DNA of 64,000 nt from Leeuwenhoekiella blandensis MED217 (GCF_000152985.1 NZ_CH672395.1:968567-1032566), one strand, 5' to 3'; shown: positions 1 through 10,068, counted from the stretch's first letter. Notes: generated from the sequence alone by a model not told the origin. Translations and numbers: made by a program.

Positions 1-862
1 ATTCAGAATTGCCTTTTGCGTTCAAAGGAGGGCTCCAAACCGCGATACAATACTGTTTGGGGTGTAGCGCTACGATGCCTCCTCCTACACCACTTTTGCC
101 GGGAAGACCTACACGGAATGCAAACTCTCCAGATTCATCATAAAAACCACAGGTAAGCATCAAGGCGTTGATGCGTTTTGCAAGAATGGGTTCAAGCGTG
201 CGCGCTTGTTTGCTATGGTCTCCCTTAGGATAGTTTAAAAAAATAGTAAAGGCTTCTGAAAGCTGTTTGCAGCTCATGGCGATGGCGCATTGATGAAAAT
301 AAAAATCCAGAACATCATCAACGTTGTGCTGTAAATTGCCAAAGTCTTTCATTAAGTTGGCAAGAGAGGCATTACGAAATTTATGCTTCATTTCTGAAGC
401 TGCGACGCTTTCGTCGTAAGTTATTGTTTGGTCATTTGCGATGTCACGCACGTAGTGTAAAAAGTCTTCTTTTGGTTTTTTGAGGTGTCCCATAAGAATA
501 TCTGTGATGACCAAAGCCCCGGCATTGATAAATGGATTGCGGGGAATGCCTTTTTCGTATTCCAGTTGAACTAAAGAGTTGAAAGGGTCTCCTGAGGGTT
601 CAACATCAACACGTTGCCAGATGCTGTTTCCTGCTAATTTTAAAGCGTATGAAAGGCTTATGACCTTAGAGATGCTTTGTATTGAAAAACGCTCTTCTGC
701 ATCGCCTAAAGCGAAATGTTCACCAGTTACGCATTGAAGATGTAAGCCAAACTTATGAGCATCCACCTTACCAAGCTCCGGAATATAAGTGGCCACTTTT
801 CCGGTGTTCTTGAATGAGCTTATTTCCTTTTGGATGCTATCTAGAATGCTTTGATAATTCAT
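1..862 (-). CDS. glsA: Glutaminase A (C-terminus beyond window edge)
   Basis: Glutaminase of the serine-dependent beta-lactamase-like fold, converting L-glutamine to glutamate and ammonia in the cytoplasm. My translation of the minus strand from ATG at 862 starts MNYQSILDSIQKEIS and contains FSIQSISKV, the SxxK catalytic motif, then NPFINAGALV and, near the edge, GLPGKSGVGGGI, all typical of the family. About 287 codons are visible of the usual 300-310, so only the last residues are missing. The start codon overlaps the stop of the upstream gene (ATGA at 859-862), which implies translational coupling with the unknown exported protein. It is the last visible gene of the run that begins with folE. 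Confidence 0.93.
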   Translation of the reverse strand, partial: MNYQSILDSIQKEISSFKNTGKVATYIPELGKVDAHKFGLHLQCVTGEHFALGDAEERFSIQSISKVISLSYALKLAGNSIWQRVDVEPSGDPFNSLVQLEYEKGIPRNPFINAGALVITDILMGHLKKPKEDFLHYVRDIANDQTITYDESVAASEMKHKFRNASLANLMKDFGNLQHNVDDVLDFYFHQCAIAMSCKQLSEAFTIFLNYPKGDHSKQARTLEPILAKRINALMLTCGFYDESGEFAFRVGLPGKSGVGGGIVALHPKQYCIAVWSPPLNAKGNSE

Positions 863-1533
863 TCTTTAGGGAAAAATAAATTCCAATTTCTATCTTCTAT
901 TAATTGTATTCTGCTGGGAATATATGATTCTCCATTATGAACTAAAGTCTCGCCGTTGGGTTTTATCAAGGCTTGTGAACCGCACCAAGCAGGAGTTCTA
1001 AACATTAGTTCTCTTAAAAAATCTTCTTTATCAGAATAGTAGTATTCTGTACTATCATTGGGATTGTTCTCAAGTGTTATGCCTGATTCAAAGAACTCTA
1101 GAATAACTATGTTTGGGTAATTTTCTTCGATAAAAGCTTTGCTATTGTCGGTGTAATTTTTCCAGTGTTTTATAACCTTTTTAGTATAGTTGTTTGTTGA
1201 ATATTGGCTGCACAGATCATTAACATACGTGTAGCAGATGAAAAAAATTGTGCTCTTATCAAACTTCTTGTGCGTGACTTTTTCTAAATACTCTTTGAGT
1301 TGATTACGGTTTACAACACCTTGTGTGTATTGCGGGATTAGTCGCGCCACACGGCTGCTGTCTTTAGTTTCATAATCCCACCTTGAATATGCCGAATCGC
1401 GATCACGCCAAAGTTTGTCAAATTCCTTTTCTTTTATTTCTTTTCCCTCTATATCAAAATGATATTTTACCCGTTGGGCGGTAGTAGAAATGCTATATAA
1501 TACAAAAAATAAAAAGAGAATTCTAGAGGTCAT
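859..1533 (-). CDS. Unknown exported protein, 224 aa
   Basis: I do not recognise this family. The chosen ATG at 1533 gives an N-terminus MTSRILFLFFVLYSIS followed by TTAQ, a good Sec signal peptide; an upstream in-frame extension to 1587 would overlap the DUF192 gene and bury the signal, so I reject it. The mature part is rich in charged and aromatic residues, with a DRDSAYSRWDYE stretch and a C-terminal region (RTPAWCGSQALIKPNGE) that could be a small redox or binding domain. Its three Cys residues are scattered. It sits 5 nt after the DUF192 gene and overlaps glsA by 4 nt. Probably periplasmic; function unknown. Confidence 0.75.
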   Translation of the reverse strand: MTSRILFLFFVLYSISTTAQRVKYHFDIEGKEIKEKEFDKLWRDRDSAYSRWDYETKDSSRVARLIPQYTQGVVNRNQLKEYLEKVTHKKFDKSTIFFICYTYVNDLCSQYSTNNYTKKVIKHWKNYTDNSKAFIEENYPNIVILEFFESGITLENNPNDSTEYYYSDKEDFLRELMFRTPAWCGSQALIKPNGETLVHNGESYIPSRIQLIEDRNWNLFFPKE

Positions 1534-1538
1534 ATTTG

Positions 1539-2024
1539 CTATCTCATTAGCTTCCAATCCACCTTGTCGCCTTCTTTGATATCCCAAAGTTCGGCAATAC
1601 CTGCATTCGTTTCTAAAACATACATTACTGGCACTTCAGAAGGAAGGCTAGTTTCATCCATTGGCTTCGCATTTTCAATGATGGTCGCTATGGTTTTGTC
1701 TTTGGTAATGAAAAATAAGTCTAGTGGAATGTAAGTGTTTTTCATGTAGAAGTTGTGCGGGCGCTCATCGTCAAAAATGAAAAGCATAGCTCTGTTTTGT
1801 GCCATCGACTCCCGATACATTAAGCCGGTTTCGGTCTCGTACTCCGTTTCTGCTACTTCAATGTTTAAATATACTTTTTCTTGATTCTCTTTAATGATTT
1901 GAAGTTTTCCGTCTTGGGTAAAGGTGATTTCTTCCTGAGAAATTTCAGTAGGTTCAGCTTCTTTGTTTTTGCACGAAATGATCGATAAAACTAAAGTAAG
2001 CAGGAGAAAGGCTTTTTTAAGCAT
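1539..2024 (-). CDS. DUF192 family lipoprotein
   Basis: 161-residue DUF192 protein, a small beta-rich domain of unknown biochemical function that is widespread in bacteria and archaea. The N-terminus MLKKAFLLLTLVLSIISC is a lipoprotein signal with lipobox Cys at residue 18, so the protein should be anchored to a membrane facing the periplasm. The DUF192 hallmarks are ETGLMYRESMAQNRAMLFIF, FYMKNTYIPLDLFFI and the terminal AGIAELWDIKEGD. It lies 12 nt downstream of lgt, the enzyme that lipidates such proteins, although that adjacency may be coincidental. Confidence 0.9.
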   Translation of the reverse strand: MLKKAFLLLTLVLSIISCKNKEAEPTEISQEEITFTQDGKLQIIKENQEKVYLNIEVAETEYETETGLMYRESMAQNRAMLFIFDDERPHNFYMKNTYIPLDLFFITKDKTIATIIENAKPMDETSLPSEVPVMYVLETNAGIAELWDIKEGDKVDWKLMR

Positions 2025-2036
2025 AGCTGATTAGTA

Positions 2037-2966
2037 TTACGGAGTGTTCTTTTGCTGAAGTGCTCTAATGATTAAAAATACACCTATAATTATAAATGGA
2101 ATACTTAAGATCTGACCGGTGTTGAAGCCGAAGATCCAGTCTTCACGATTTTCAATTTGGGCACGTTTAAAATATTCTACGATAAAGCGAACGGTCCAGA
2201 GTAATACTAGGAAAAGGCCAAAAAGGAAGCCTTCTTTTTTGCGTAAACCGGTTTTCCAGTAAACCAACATAAGAATTAAGAAAACAAAAACGTATCCAAA
2301 AGACTCCATCAACTGCCCGGGGAAACGGTAAGGAATATCTGCAATATAATTTGCAAATTGAGGGTCATCAGTCAGCGCTTGATATGCTTTATGTTCGTTA
2401 GGAATTCCTGTCAAACGCTGCACTTCATATTTGTTATATTGATCTTGAACAAATTTAATTCCTAGATTCGAATCGGTTATTTTACCCACCATTTCAGAGT
2501 TGAAAAAATTCCCAATTCTCACAAAAATAGCGCCTAGTGCTACCGGTAAAATCACACGGTCAAGCAGCCAAAGCACGCTTTTATGCAGTACTTTTTTGTT
2601 GTAGAGGTACATCGCAACGATCATTCCTATCGCAGCGCCATGGCTGGCTAAACCTTGAAAACCGGTATACTCGATCTCCGGTACAAATCTAAACGGAAGA
2701 AAGACGGAGAGTGGATCTTGCCAAAGCAATTCGGTTTGATAGAAAAAAACGTGCCCCAAACGCGCGCCAATCAGTATAGCTAAAACCGAATAAATGAATA
2801 AAGGATCAAGTTTTTCTTCTTCAACCCCTTCATTTTTATAGACCTTTTTCATCAGGTACCAGCCCAAAGAAAAAGCGATGACAAACATTAAACTGTAGTA
2901 ATGAATTGTGAAAAATCCAAGATCTAAACCTGTTGAAGGATTCCAGGTCATTTTTAAAGGCAGCAT
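2037..2966 (-). CDS. lgt: Prolipoprotein diacylglyceryl transferase
   Basis: Integral inner-membrane enzyme that transfers diacylglycerol from phosphatidylglycerol to the lipobox Cys of prolipoproteins, the first step of lipoprotein maturation. The 309-residue protein has about seven hydrophobic segments and the Lgt signatures GLASHGAAIG (catalytic His region) and RIGNFFNSEMVGK (lipid-binding Arg, Asn and Glu). The C-terminus has the usual RFIVEYFK stretch. ATG at 2966 and an in-frame ATG at 2951 are both possible starts. The gene lies between yidD and the DUF192 lipoprotein in the same run. The window encodes many predicted lipoproteins that depend on it. Confidence 0.97.
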   Translation of the reverse strand: MLPLKMTWNPSTGLDLGFFTIHYYSLMFVIAFSLGWYLMKKVYKNEGVEEEKLDPLFIYSVLAILIGARLGHVFFYQTELLWQDPLSVFLPFRFVPEIEYTGFQGLASHGAAIGMIVAMYLYNKKVLHKSVLWLLDRVILPVALGAIFVRIGNFFNSEMVGKITDSNLGIKFVQDQYNKYEVQRLTGIPNEHKAYQALTDDPQFANYIADIPYRFPGQLMESFGYVFVFLILMLVYWKTGLRKKEGFLFGLFLVLLWTVRFIVEYFKRAQIENREDWIFGFNTGQILSIPFIIIGVFLIIRALQQKNTP

Positions 2967-3014
2967 AAGCTTTATAAATTTTATGCTGTAAATATAACAA
3001 AGCCTAAAAGCTAT

Positions 3015-3281
3015 TTAATCTTTTTTAGGCATTTTATGTGACTTTTCATCACCTGCCGGTGGAACGGGATCGTAACCTGAGCCTCCCCAGGGATTGCAGC
3101 TTGCAATGCGCTTTATGGCGAGCCAGCTGCCCTTTAGTGCGCCATGCTGTTGAATCGCTTCTACGCTATATTGAGAGCACGTGGGGGAATACCTGCAGGC
3201 AGGCGGGAGAAGCGGAGATAAAAATCTTTGATATAGCCGAATGGGGAAAATGAGTACTTTTTTAGCTAAACTTTTCACCAA
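3015..3281 (-). CDS. yidD: Membrane protein insertion efficiency factor YidD
   Basis: 88-residue YidD protein, a small amphipathic inner-membrane-associated factor that aids YidC/Sec-dependent membrane insertion. Family signature: [20 protein letters not shown] followed by [16 protein letters not shown] and [19 protein letters not shown], with the conserved Cys residues in place. The tail [18 protein letters not shown] is charged. It is 9 nt downstream of cysS and 48 nt upstream of lgt, so it is almost certainly co-transcribed with them. Confidence 0.96.
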   Translation of the reverse strand: MVKSLAKKVLIFPIRLYQRFLSPLLPPACRYSPTCSQYSVEAIQQHGALKGSWLAIKRIASCNPWGGSGYDPVPPAGDEKSHKMPKKD

Positions 3282-3290
3282 ACTAGAGTT

Positions 3291-4778
3291 TTAAGATAGA
3301 GTATAGGTTGTTCCTTCACGACCATCCTTAAGTTGAATACCAAGCTCTAATAATTGATCTCTAATTTGATCGCTGGTTGCAAAATCTTTGTTTGCGCGCG
3401 CTTCTTTTCTAAGCTGAATCAACAATTCTATGGCTCCGTTTAATTTATCGGTATTGGCTTCGGCGGCTGCATTTACATCCTCTAATCCTAAAACATCAAA
3501 AACAAAGGCTTTTATGGTTGTTTTGAAATCTTCAAGATCGGTTTGTGTAATCGCTGCTTTGCTGTCCTTAATTTGATGAATAAACTTAGCAGCTTCAAAA
3601 AGTTGCGCAATCAAAATTGGAGAATTGAAATCGTCATTCATCGCATCGTAGCACGATTGCTTCCAGATTTCAACATCTATACTGCTCTTTTCTGAGGTTG
3701 GTAATGCTTCTAAAAGGTTTACGGCTTCCATAAGTCGATTGAAACCTTTTTCACTTGCAAGTAAAGCGTCATTGCTAAAGTCTAACACGCTGCGATAATG
3801 CGCTTGCATCACAAAGAATCGAGCAACGCTAGGCGAGAAGCCTTTAGTTAAAAACGGACTGTCGCCGGTAAAGATCTGTGCGGGAAAGATGTTGTTCCCG
3901 TCGCTTTTAGACATTTTTTTACCGTTAAGTGTAAGCATATTGGCATGTAGCCAATAATTCACAGGATTCTTGCCGTTTGAAGCTTCAGATTGGGCGATCT
4001 CACACTCGTGATGCGGAAATTTCAAATCCATCCCACCGCCGTGAATATCAAATTGTTCGCCTAAATATTTGGTGCTCATCGCGGTGCACTCTAAATGCCA
4101 ACCTGGGAAACCATCACCCCAAGGCGAAGGCCAGCGCATGATGTGTTGCGGTTCTGCTTTTTTCCAAAGTGCAAAATCCTGAGCATTTTTCTTTTCGCTT
4201 TGCGCAGTCAATTCGCGCGTATTTGCGATCATATCTTCAAGATTACGACCGCTTAATTTTCCGTAATCGTGACTTTCATTAAATTTTAAAACGTCAAAAT
4301 AAACCGATCCGTTTTTCTCGTAAGCAAAACCATTATCAATAATCTCTTTGATGATTTCTATCTGCTCAATGATGTGCCCCGTTGCAGTGGGTTCGATGCT
4401 GGGAGGAAGGCAATTGAATTTTTGAAGAATCGTATGAAAGTCGATGGTGTACTGCTGCACCACTTCCATGGGTTCTATTTGCTCTAAACGCGCTTTCTTA
4501 GCGATTTTGTCTTCGCCTTCATCAGCATCATCGGTTAAGTGACCGGCATCTGTAATGTTTCTCACGTAGCGCACTTTATAGCCCAAATGTTTGAGGTATC
4601 TAAAAATCATATCAAAAGACATGAATGTGCGCACGTTGCCCAAATGCACATTGCTATAAACCGTAGGGCCGCAGACATACATCCCAACATTGCCTTCTAG
4701 AAGCGGTTTAAAAGTTTCTTTACTTCCGCTTAGTGAATTGTAAACTTTGATTTCTTGCTTCTGGTTTAAAGGCGCCAT
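3291..4778 (-). CDS. cysS: Cysteinyl-tRNA synthetase
   Basis: Class I aminoacyl-tRNA synthetase charging tRNA-Cys. The 495-residue protein shows the nucleotide-binding HIGH equivalent in [15 protein letters not shown], the KMSKS loop as [11 protein letters not shown], and zinc ligands in [18 protein letters not shown] and [10 protein letters not shown], where Zn selects the cysteine thiol. The C-terminal helical DALR-type region ends in [12 protein letters not shown]. Length is normal for the family. Start ATG at 4778 gives [16 protein letters not shown], a usual N-terminus. Co-directional with folE (68 nt upstream) and yidD. Confidence 0.97.
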   Translation of the reverse strand: MAPLNQKQEIKVYNSLSGSKETFKPLLEGNVGMYVCGPTVYSNVHLGNVRTFMSFDMIFRYLKHLGYKVRYVRNITDAGHLTDDADEGEDKIAKKARLEQIEPMEVVQQYTIDFHTILQKFNCLPPSIEPTATGHIIEQIEIIKEIIDNGFAYEKNGSVYFDVLKFNESHDYGKLSGRNLEDMIANTRELTAQSEKKNAQDFALWKKAEPQHIMRWPSPWGDGFPGWHLECTAMSTKYLGEQFDIHGGGMDLKFPHHECEIAQSEASNGKNPVNYWLHANMLTLNGKKMSKSDGNNIFPAQIFTGDSPFLTKGFSPSVARFFVMQAHYRSVLDFSNDALLASEKGFNRLMEAVNLLEALPTSEKSSIDVEIWKQSCYDAMNDDFNSPILIAQLFEAAKFIHQIKDSKAAITQTDLEDFKTTIKAFVFDVLGLEDVNAAAEANTDKLNGAIELLIQLRKEARANKDFATSDQIRDQLLELGIQLKDGREGTTYTLS

Positions 4779-4846
4779 AAACTTAAAAAGTGCTTAATTT
4801 TTTATTGGAATGCGAGTTCTAAAATCTTAAAAATAGAAAAGTAAGA

Positions 4847-5533
4847 TTAAAATGGAGTTTCAAGTTTGATGTAATCTAAAAATTCACGTCTAACCGCTTC
4901 TTCTTTAAATTTACCGCCAAACTCACTAGTGACCGTGCTGCTTTCAATGTCGCGAATTCCGCGGCTGTTGACACAAAGGTGTTTTGCATCGATAACACAA
5001 GCTACGTCTTCTGTGCCTAAAACTTTTTGAAGTTCTTGAACCACTTGCATTGTTAAGCGCTCTTGAACCTGAGGACGTTTTGCATAATAATCTACCACAC
5101 GATTCATTTTTGAAAGCCCTACGACGGTTCCGTTAGAAATGTAAGCTACGTGTGCTCTTCCTACGATAGGAAGTAAATGATGCTCGCAGGTAGAATAGAC
5201 GGTGATGTTTTTTTCTACAAGCATCTCGCCGTACTTATAGTTGTTTTTGAACGTTGACGCTTTAGGCTTTCGTTGAGGATTTAGACCTCCAAAAATTTCG
5301 TTTACAAACATTTTTGCAACACGATTAGGAGTTCCTTTAAGACTATCGTCTTCAAGATCCAGACCTAAAGTTTGCATAATGCGTGTCACATCTTCTTTGA
5401 TTAATTCGATCTTTTCAGAGTCGCTCAGCTCGAAGGCATCGTCTCTTAACGGAGTTTCTGCCGATGTATTGTGGTGATTATCACCTATTTCGTCAATTGC
5501 TTTCAATTCTTCGTTCTCAATATTCATTTTCAT
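4847..5533 (-). CDS. folE: GTP cyclohydrolase I
   Basis: Catalyses GTP to 7,8-dihydroneopterin triphosphate, the first step of folate (and often queuosine) synthesis, as a cytoplasmic homodecamer. The 228-residue sequence has a variable, acidic 35-residue N-terminus and then the conserved domain: GTPNRVAKMFVNEIFGGL, STCEHHLLPIVGRAHVAYI (zinc Cys plus HH), and VNSRGIRDIESSTVTSEFGG near the C-terminus. It is the first gene of the leftward run folE-cysS-yidD-lgt. The folate-pathway gene folP lies at 40812, far from it. Confidence 0.97.
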   Translation of the reverse strand: MKMNIENEELKAIDEIGDNHHNTSAETPLRDDAFELSDSEKIELIKEDVTRIMQTLGLDLEDDSLKGTPNRVAKMFVNEIFGGLNPQRKPKASTFKNNYKYGEMLVEKNITVYSTCEHHLLPIVGRAHVAYISNGTVVGLSKMNRVVDYYAKRPQVQERLTMQVVQELQKVLGTEDVACVIDAKHLCVNSRGIRDIESSTVTSEFGGKFKEEAVRREFLDYIKLETPF

Positions 5534-5651
5534 AGAGCTATTAGTCGCCGCTTGGGCTAAAGGCTTGCAAAGATAGTTAAATTAACAATTTAAAATACTC
5601 AAGAAAAAGCACTCATTTTATGAATTACTGCTTTCTAGTTTTTAAGAAGAA

Positions 5652-5681
5652 AGACCTTCTGAAATTGCTTTCAGAAGGTCT
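5652..5681 (-). terminator. Perfect hairpin after the FadL-like gene
   Basis: A 13-bp perfect inverted repeat with a 4-nt loop (AGACCTTCTGAAA and its complement). Read on the minus strand it is followed by a T-rich stretch. It lies 37 nt past the stop of the outer-membrane protein gene at 5718, so it is most likely that gene's intrinsic terminator. Confidence 0.75.
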
Positions 5682-5717
5682 AATTTATCTAATCATAAAA
5701 ATCTTTTTACTACTTAT

Positions 5718-7214
5718 CTAAAGCTGAAAAGATACCGAAGCCAAAATACTGCTATTTATAGTGTCAATAAATGCTGTATTTGTAAATGCGCCATCATAAA
5801 GCGATGGGTTTTGATCTTGTTTTGCCCAGTCGTAAGCTACGTCAATTCTGGTGTTGCCAAAAGAGTATCCAATACCTAAAGAGTACCCGGTGATATCTCC
5901 AAGAGTATATTCATTTTCATAAGGGCTTTCAATAAGGCGATATCCTCCTCTAAAACTCCAATTGCTGGCGATGAATTCTCCTCCTAATTTAAAGCTGGAG
6001 ACTGGTTTTAGTTGGTTGTTGACTTGATTGTTCAGATCATCAAAAAAGGGATCGCTATCAGGTCTAAATCGAATTGAGCCATAATCTTGATAAGAATAAT
6101 CAAAGCTTAAAAAGCCTCTTTGTCCAAAAACATAAGCGATGCTAGCGGTTAATTTTCCTGGTGTTACTAGATCGTAGTCTTCATAAATATTGATAACATC
6201 AGGATCGAGAATAATATTGCCATTTGCTCCTGCCGTCGATAGGTATTGTTCAGTTTCTTCTGAAATCGTGTAAAAGGTAGGTGTGTCATAAGATGCTCCC
6301 AAACGCAAGCTGGAAGAAGCGTGATAGATCGCTCCAAACTGTGCAGAAACTCCTGTTCCAAAAGCTCTGTATTCATTATCAAAACGCACGTTAGTTACGG
6401 CGTTGTTGGTGCCTGTATTGCTTTCATAAAAAATGGTATTCCTTGTGAAATCAAATGTATGTGCGTTAAGATTAAGTCCTAAATAAAATTGATCACTCAG
6501 CTGTGCTGCAGCATTAAACGAAAACTTGCTGCTGTTACCAAAAGTTGTGTATTGATAATCTTGATCAAATGTGTTTCCATTTTGTGCATTGGTGTATTCC
6601 GTATTGCTTAGGTCTGAAGAAACAGGATCGATTAAGTAACCCTGATAACCTAGAAAGGCTTGTTGGGCACCAAAACTTGCACTTTCTCCTAGATATTGAT
6701 ATAGATCATCAATGGTTTCGTCAGATTGTAGCTCCAAGAGGTCTAAAGAAGTACCTTGTGCATAACCTAAAAAATAATCAGAAATGGAATTGTTGCTCGT
6801 GCCGGAAGCAATAAAGCCATTGTCAAAATCGGTAGTGCGGTCGTAATTAAAGCCGAAAGTCAATTTGCGTAATCCAGCGGCTCCATTCGATACAAATACG
6901 CCGCCAAACTGATTCAGGTCAAGATCTGAATCTTCAGTTGCAGTAATGCCATCATTATAATACGTTTGATTATCAAAAGTATCTGAGGATAAGGATAGCG
7001 ATACAAAACTTCGGTTAAATATTGCAGAACCTGCCGGGTTTACATTAATCGCAGAAACATCACCACCAAGCGCTCCAAAGGCGCCACCGGTACCGCGAAA
7101 TCGTGCAGTACCTGTGATGTTTTGAGTGCTATAGCGCACGGCGTCTGCTACATTTTGAGCAAAAGTGTATTGAGCACTTATCCCAATAATTAGGAGTGTG
7201 AGTAATTTTTTCAT
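5718..7214 (-). CDS. FadL/OMPP1-like outer membrane transport protein
   Basis: 498-residue outer-membrane beta-barrel of the OMPP1/FadL/TodX superfamily, whose members pass hydrophobic compounds across the outer membrane. A clear Sec signal (MKKLLTLLIIGISAQYTFAQ) precedes NVADAVRYSTQNITGTARFR and GGAFGALGGDVSAINVNPAG, the family's N-terminal plug region with the NPA(G/A) motif. The rest alternates aromatic and polar residues in strands and ends in a barrel-type SSILASVSFQL with terminal hydrophobic residue. Substrate unknown. Homologues in flavobacteria are often called hemin receptors without evidence. It is 30 nt downstream of the low-complexity lipoprotein gene and may share its transcript. 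Confidence 0.88.
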   Translation of the reverse strand: MKKLLTLLIIGISAQYTFAQNVADAVRYSTQNITGTARFRGTGGAFGALGGDVSAINVNPAGSAIFNRSFVSLSLSSDTFDNQTYYNDGITATEDSDLDLNQFGGVFVSNGAAGLRKLTFGFNYDRTTDFDNGFIASGTSNNSISDYFLGYAQGTSLDLLELQSDETIDDLYQYLGESASFGAQQAFLGYQGYLIDPVSSDLSNTEYTNAQNGNTFDQDYQYTTFGNSSKFSFNAAAQLSDQFYLGLNLNAHTFDFTRNTIFYESNTGTNNAVTNVRFDNEYRAFGTGVSAQFGAIYHASSSLRLGASYDTPTFYTISEETEQYLSTAGANGNIILDPDVINIYEDYDLVTPGKLTASIAYVFGQRGFLSFDYSYQDYGSIRFRPDSDPFFDDLNNQVNNQLKPVSSFKLGGEFIASNWSFRGGYRLIESPYENEYTLGDITGYSLGIGYSFGNTRIDVAYDWAKQDQNPSLYDGAFTNTAFIDTINSSILASVSFQL

Positions 7215-7244
7215 CTCTTTAATTTGAAAATATCAAACAGAATT

Positions 7245-8441
7245 TTATCCGCGACCTCCGCGACCGCCACCTCGTGATGAACCACCGCTACTACGGCCGC
7301 CACTACTACGTCCACCACCGCTAGATCTTGCTGGTGAAGCGCTTCGTGTAGGGGTAGAGCTTCTAACCGATCTAGATGATGATCTTGTAGGAGTGCTTAC
7401 AGAATTTCGTGAGTAAGTGCTAGAGCGTGTTGCGCGTACAGGAGTTGAAGATCTGCTAGAATTTCTGGTAATGGTATTACTAGAGGTTCTTCGGGCATTA
7501 CTTCGGTATATTGAAGAGTTGCTAGAAGTACGTGTTGCGTTAGTAGCACGAGAAGAATTGCTCGAATTTCTGCTTAATCGGTTGGTATTAACACCAACAT
7601 TATTTCTGCTGTAAGTTCTGCTGGTTCTTGCATAGTTTACATTAGATCTACGCGAAGATCGTGTTGCAGAACTTCTGGCGTTTGACCTGCTGCTGTAAAG
7701 GCTATTTGCACGTCTTGAATTAGAATAAGCGACTCTACCTGTGTTGTATCTTGCGTAGTATCTGTTTCTAATGAATGGAGCTCCAAAATAAATATTGTAG
7801 CCATAATATCCATAGAAAGGTGCATTCCAGCCGAAGCCCCATCCACCATATGGATAACCCCAACCGCCAAAGCCCCAGCCGTTGTAAGCATAGCCAAAAT
7901 ATGGGTTACCCCAACCGCCCCAGCCGTAGCCATTGTAAGGATTCCACCAGCCGCCCCAACCAAAGCCGCCATTAGGGTAGCTCCAGCCACCCCAGCCCCA
8001 ACCGGTATTCCAGAAAGGTCTGTAAAATCCGCCAAAACCTATACGATTATAAAAGTTTGGATAAATGTTTATAGTAATGTCGTCAACGACATCACCCCAA
8101 CCCGGTTGTGCTTGATAAGCTAAACCTTCATCTAGTATTGCTTCTTCAGTTGTATATTCAGAATTCGAACTGTATGAATCGATGTCTGTAAAAATATCTC
8201 CTGACTGTTGTGCAGCATCTAGATCTGCAGCACCTTGATTAAAGTAATTTGCATATACACCGCCATTTGCAGTAGTGCTGGCAACTTCTTGGGTAGGCTC
8301 TTCATAAACTGTTGATCGACCGCCGTAAATGCTGTCGTTCATTGTATATTGAGAAGGCCCGCAAGAAATTAACCCTACAAGCGCAAGTAAACCTAAAGCA
8401 GGTTTTAAAAGTGTATTTGAAGTAATTGTCAAGCCGCGCAT
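7245..8441 (-). CDS. Low-complexity Gly/Trp/Tyr- and Ser/Arg-rich lipoprotein
   Basis: 398 residues with no catalytic motif. The N-terminus contains GLLALVGLISCGPSQYTM, a lipoprotein signal with Cys about residue 27. Residues about 30-130 are ordinary, polar and acidic. Residues about 135-225 are extremely rich in Gly, Trp and Tyr in repeats of the GWGGW, NPYNGYGWGGWGNPY type. Residues about 230-398 are Ser/Arg/Asn/Thr-rich (many SSR, RSS and NSSR units) and end in GGGRSSGGRSSGGSSRGGG-type sequence. Similar proteins exist in many flavobacteria under uninformative names. Surface-exposed adhesive, polyanion-binding or condensate-forming behaviour is possible but only inferred from composition. 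Confidence 0.8.
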   Translation of the reverse strand: MRGLTITSNTLLKPALGLLALVGLISCGPSQYTMNDSIYGGRSTVYEEPTQEVASTTANGGVYANYFNQGAADLDAAQQSGDIFTDIDSYSSNSEYTTEEAILDEGLAYQAQPGWGDVVDDITINIYPNFYNRIGFGGFYRPFWNTGWGWGGWSYPNGGFGWGGWWNPYNGYGWGGWGNPYFGYAYNGWGFGGWGYPYGGWGFGWNAPFYGYYGYNIYFGAPFIRNRYYARYNTGRVAYSNSRRANSLYSSRSNARSSATRSSRRSNVNYARTSRTYSRNNVGVNTNRLSRNSSNSSRATNATRTSSNSSIYRSNARRTSSNTITRNSSRSSTPVRATRSSTYSRNSVSTPTRSSSRSVRSSTPTRSASPARSSGGGRSSGGRSSGGSSRGGGRGGRG

Positions 8442-8572
8442 ATCATCAGTTATTTATTGTTATACATTGTAAATTTAGCTAGTTTTGCCGTCAATTTTGT
8501 GCATTTAACAAACTTGTTGCAAAACTTTAAAATCATTTATAAAGACACAATATTTGTGCCAAAGAAATAATT

Positions 8573-10045
8573 ATGGGAAAGAATTTAACCACAAGAGCAG
8601 AAGATTACTCAAAATGGTATAACGAACTGGTTGTTAAGGCAGATCTAGCCGAGAATTCCGGTGTTAGAGGCTGTATGGTAATCAAGCCTTATGGATATGC
8701 TATATGGGAAAAAATGCAAGCAGAGCTGGATCGCATGTTTAAAGAAACCGGTCACGAGAATGCGTATTTCCCGCTATTTATTCCTAAATCCTATTTCAGT
8801 AAAGAGGCGAGTCACGTAGATGGTTTTGCAAAAGAATGTGCTGTTGTTACGCATTATCGATTAAAGAATGATGAGGATGGAAGTATCATTGTTGATCCGG
8901 AAGCCAAGCTAGAAGAAGAGCTTATCGTAAGACCAACTTCAGAAACGATTATCTGGGATACGTATAGAAAATGGATTCAATCGTATAGAGATTTACCAAT
9001 TAAAGTAAATCAATGGGCAAATGTGGTGCGTTGGGAAATGCGTACGCGTTTGTTTTTACGCACAGCTGAATTTTTATGGCAAGAGGGGCATACTGCTCAC
9101 GCAACTAAAGACGAGGCTATTGCCGAAGCTGAACAAATGATGCGTGTGTACGCTGATTTTGCTGAGCATTTTATGGCGCTTCCGGTAGTACGCGGTACAA
9201 AAACCGAAAGTGAACGTTTTGCAGGTGCTTTAGAAACCTATTGTATCGAAGCTTTAATGCAAGACGGAAAGGCTTTGCAAGCTGGTACTTCGCATTTTTT
9301 GGGGCAAAATTTCGCAAAAGCTTTTGATGTAAAGTTTGCTACTAAAGAAGGTGGGCAAGAACATGTTTGGGCAACCAGTTGGGGAGTTTCTACACGATTG
9401 ATGGGGGCTTTAGTGATGACACATAGCGATGATAACGGATTGGTGCTTCCGCCTAAATTGGCACCTATTCAAGTGGTGATCGTTCCTATTTATAAGGGGG
9501 AAGAGCAACTAGATTCTATCTCGCAGGTTGCAAAAGAGCTTAAACGCGAATTACAACTTTTGGGAATAAGTGTGAAGTTTGATGATAGAGATACACATAA
9601 ACCGGGATGGAAATTTAATGAGTATGAGTTGAAAGGAGTTCCATTGCGTATTGCAATTGGTCCGCGTGATCTAGAAAAGCGTACCGTAGAATTAGCGCGT
9701 AGAGATACGCTAACTAAAGAGACGGTTTCTAAAGACGATATTGTAAGCCGCGTACAGGATTTGTTGGTTGAAATGCAGAAGTCCTTGTTTGATAAGGCTA
9801 AGAGCTTTAGAGATACGCATATTACCGAAGTAGAAACTTATGATGAGTTTAAAGATATTCTTGAGAATAAAACCGGATTTGTAAGTGCCTTTTGGGACGG
9901 AACCAAAGAAACTGAGGAGCGCATAAAGACCGAAACTAAAGCGACAATACGCTGTATTCCTTTGAATGTTAAAGAGGAAGAAGGTGTTTGTGTTTATAGT
10001 GGGAAGCCCGCTAAAATGCGTGTTTTATTTGCAAAAGCATATTAA
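8573..10045 (+). CDS. proS: Prolyl-tRNA synthetase (short, archaeal/eukaryote-like type)
   Basis: Class II synthetase charging tRNA-Pro. The 490-residue length and absence of the bacterial INS editing insertion place it in the eukaryote/archaeal-like (type 3) ProRS group common in Bacteroidota. Landmarks: [36 protein letters not shown] (motif 2 region), [23 protein letters not shown] and [17 protein letters not shown] (motif 3). The anticodon-binding and C-terminal zinc-like domain ends [18 protein letters not shown]. It is read divergently from the low-complexity lipoprotein, with 131 nt between them. Confidence 0.97.
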   Translation: MGKNLTTRAEDYSKWYNELVVKADLAENSGVRGCMVIKPYGYAIWEKMQAELDRMFKETGHENAYFPLFIPKSYFSKEASHVDGFAKECAVVTHYRLKNDEDGSIIVDPEAKLEEELIVRPTSETIIWDTYRKWIQSYRDLPIKVNQWANVVRWEMRTRLFLRTAEFLWQEGHTAHATKDEAIAEAEQMMRVYADFAEHFMALPVVRGTKTESERFAGALETYCIEALMQDGKALQAGTSHFLGQNFAKAFDVKFATKEGGQEHVWATSWGVSTRLMGALVMTHSDDNGLVLPPKLAPIQVVIVPIYKGEEQLDSISQVAKELKRELQLLGISVKFDDRDTHKPGWKFNEYELKGVPLRIAIGPRDLEKRTVELARRDTLTKETVSKDDIVSRVQDLLVEMQKSLFDKAKSFRDTHITEVETYDEFKDILENKTGFVSAFWDGTKETEERIKTETKATIRCIPLNVKEEEGVCVYSGKPAKMRVLFAKAY

Positions 10046-10068
10046 TTTAAAAAAAGTTTGTTTTGCTA

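Noticed and set aside
7637-8035. 132-codon minus-strand frame within the low-complexity lipoprotein
   Set aside because: A different frame of the same repetitive Gly/Trp/Tyr coding region; the real frame has a lipobox start and the correct end.
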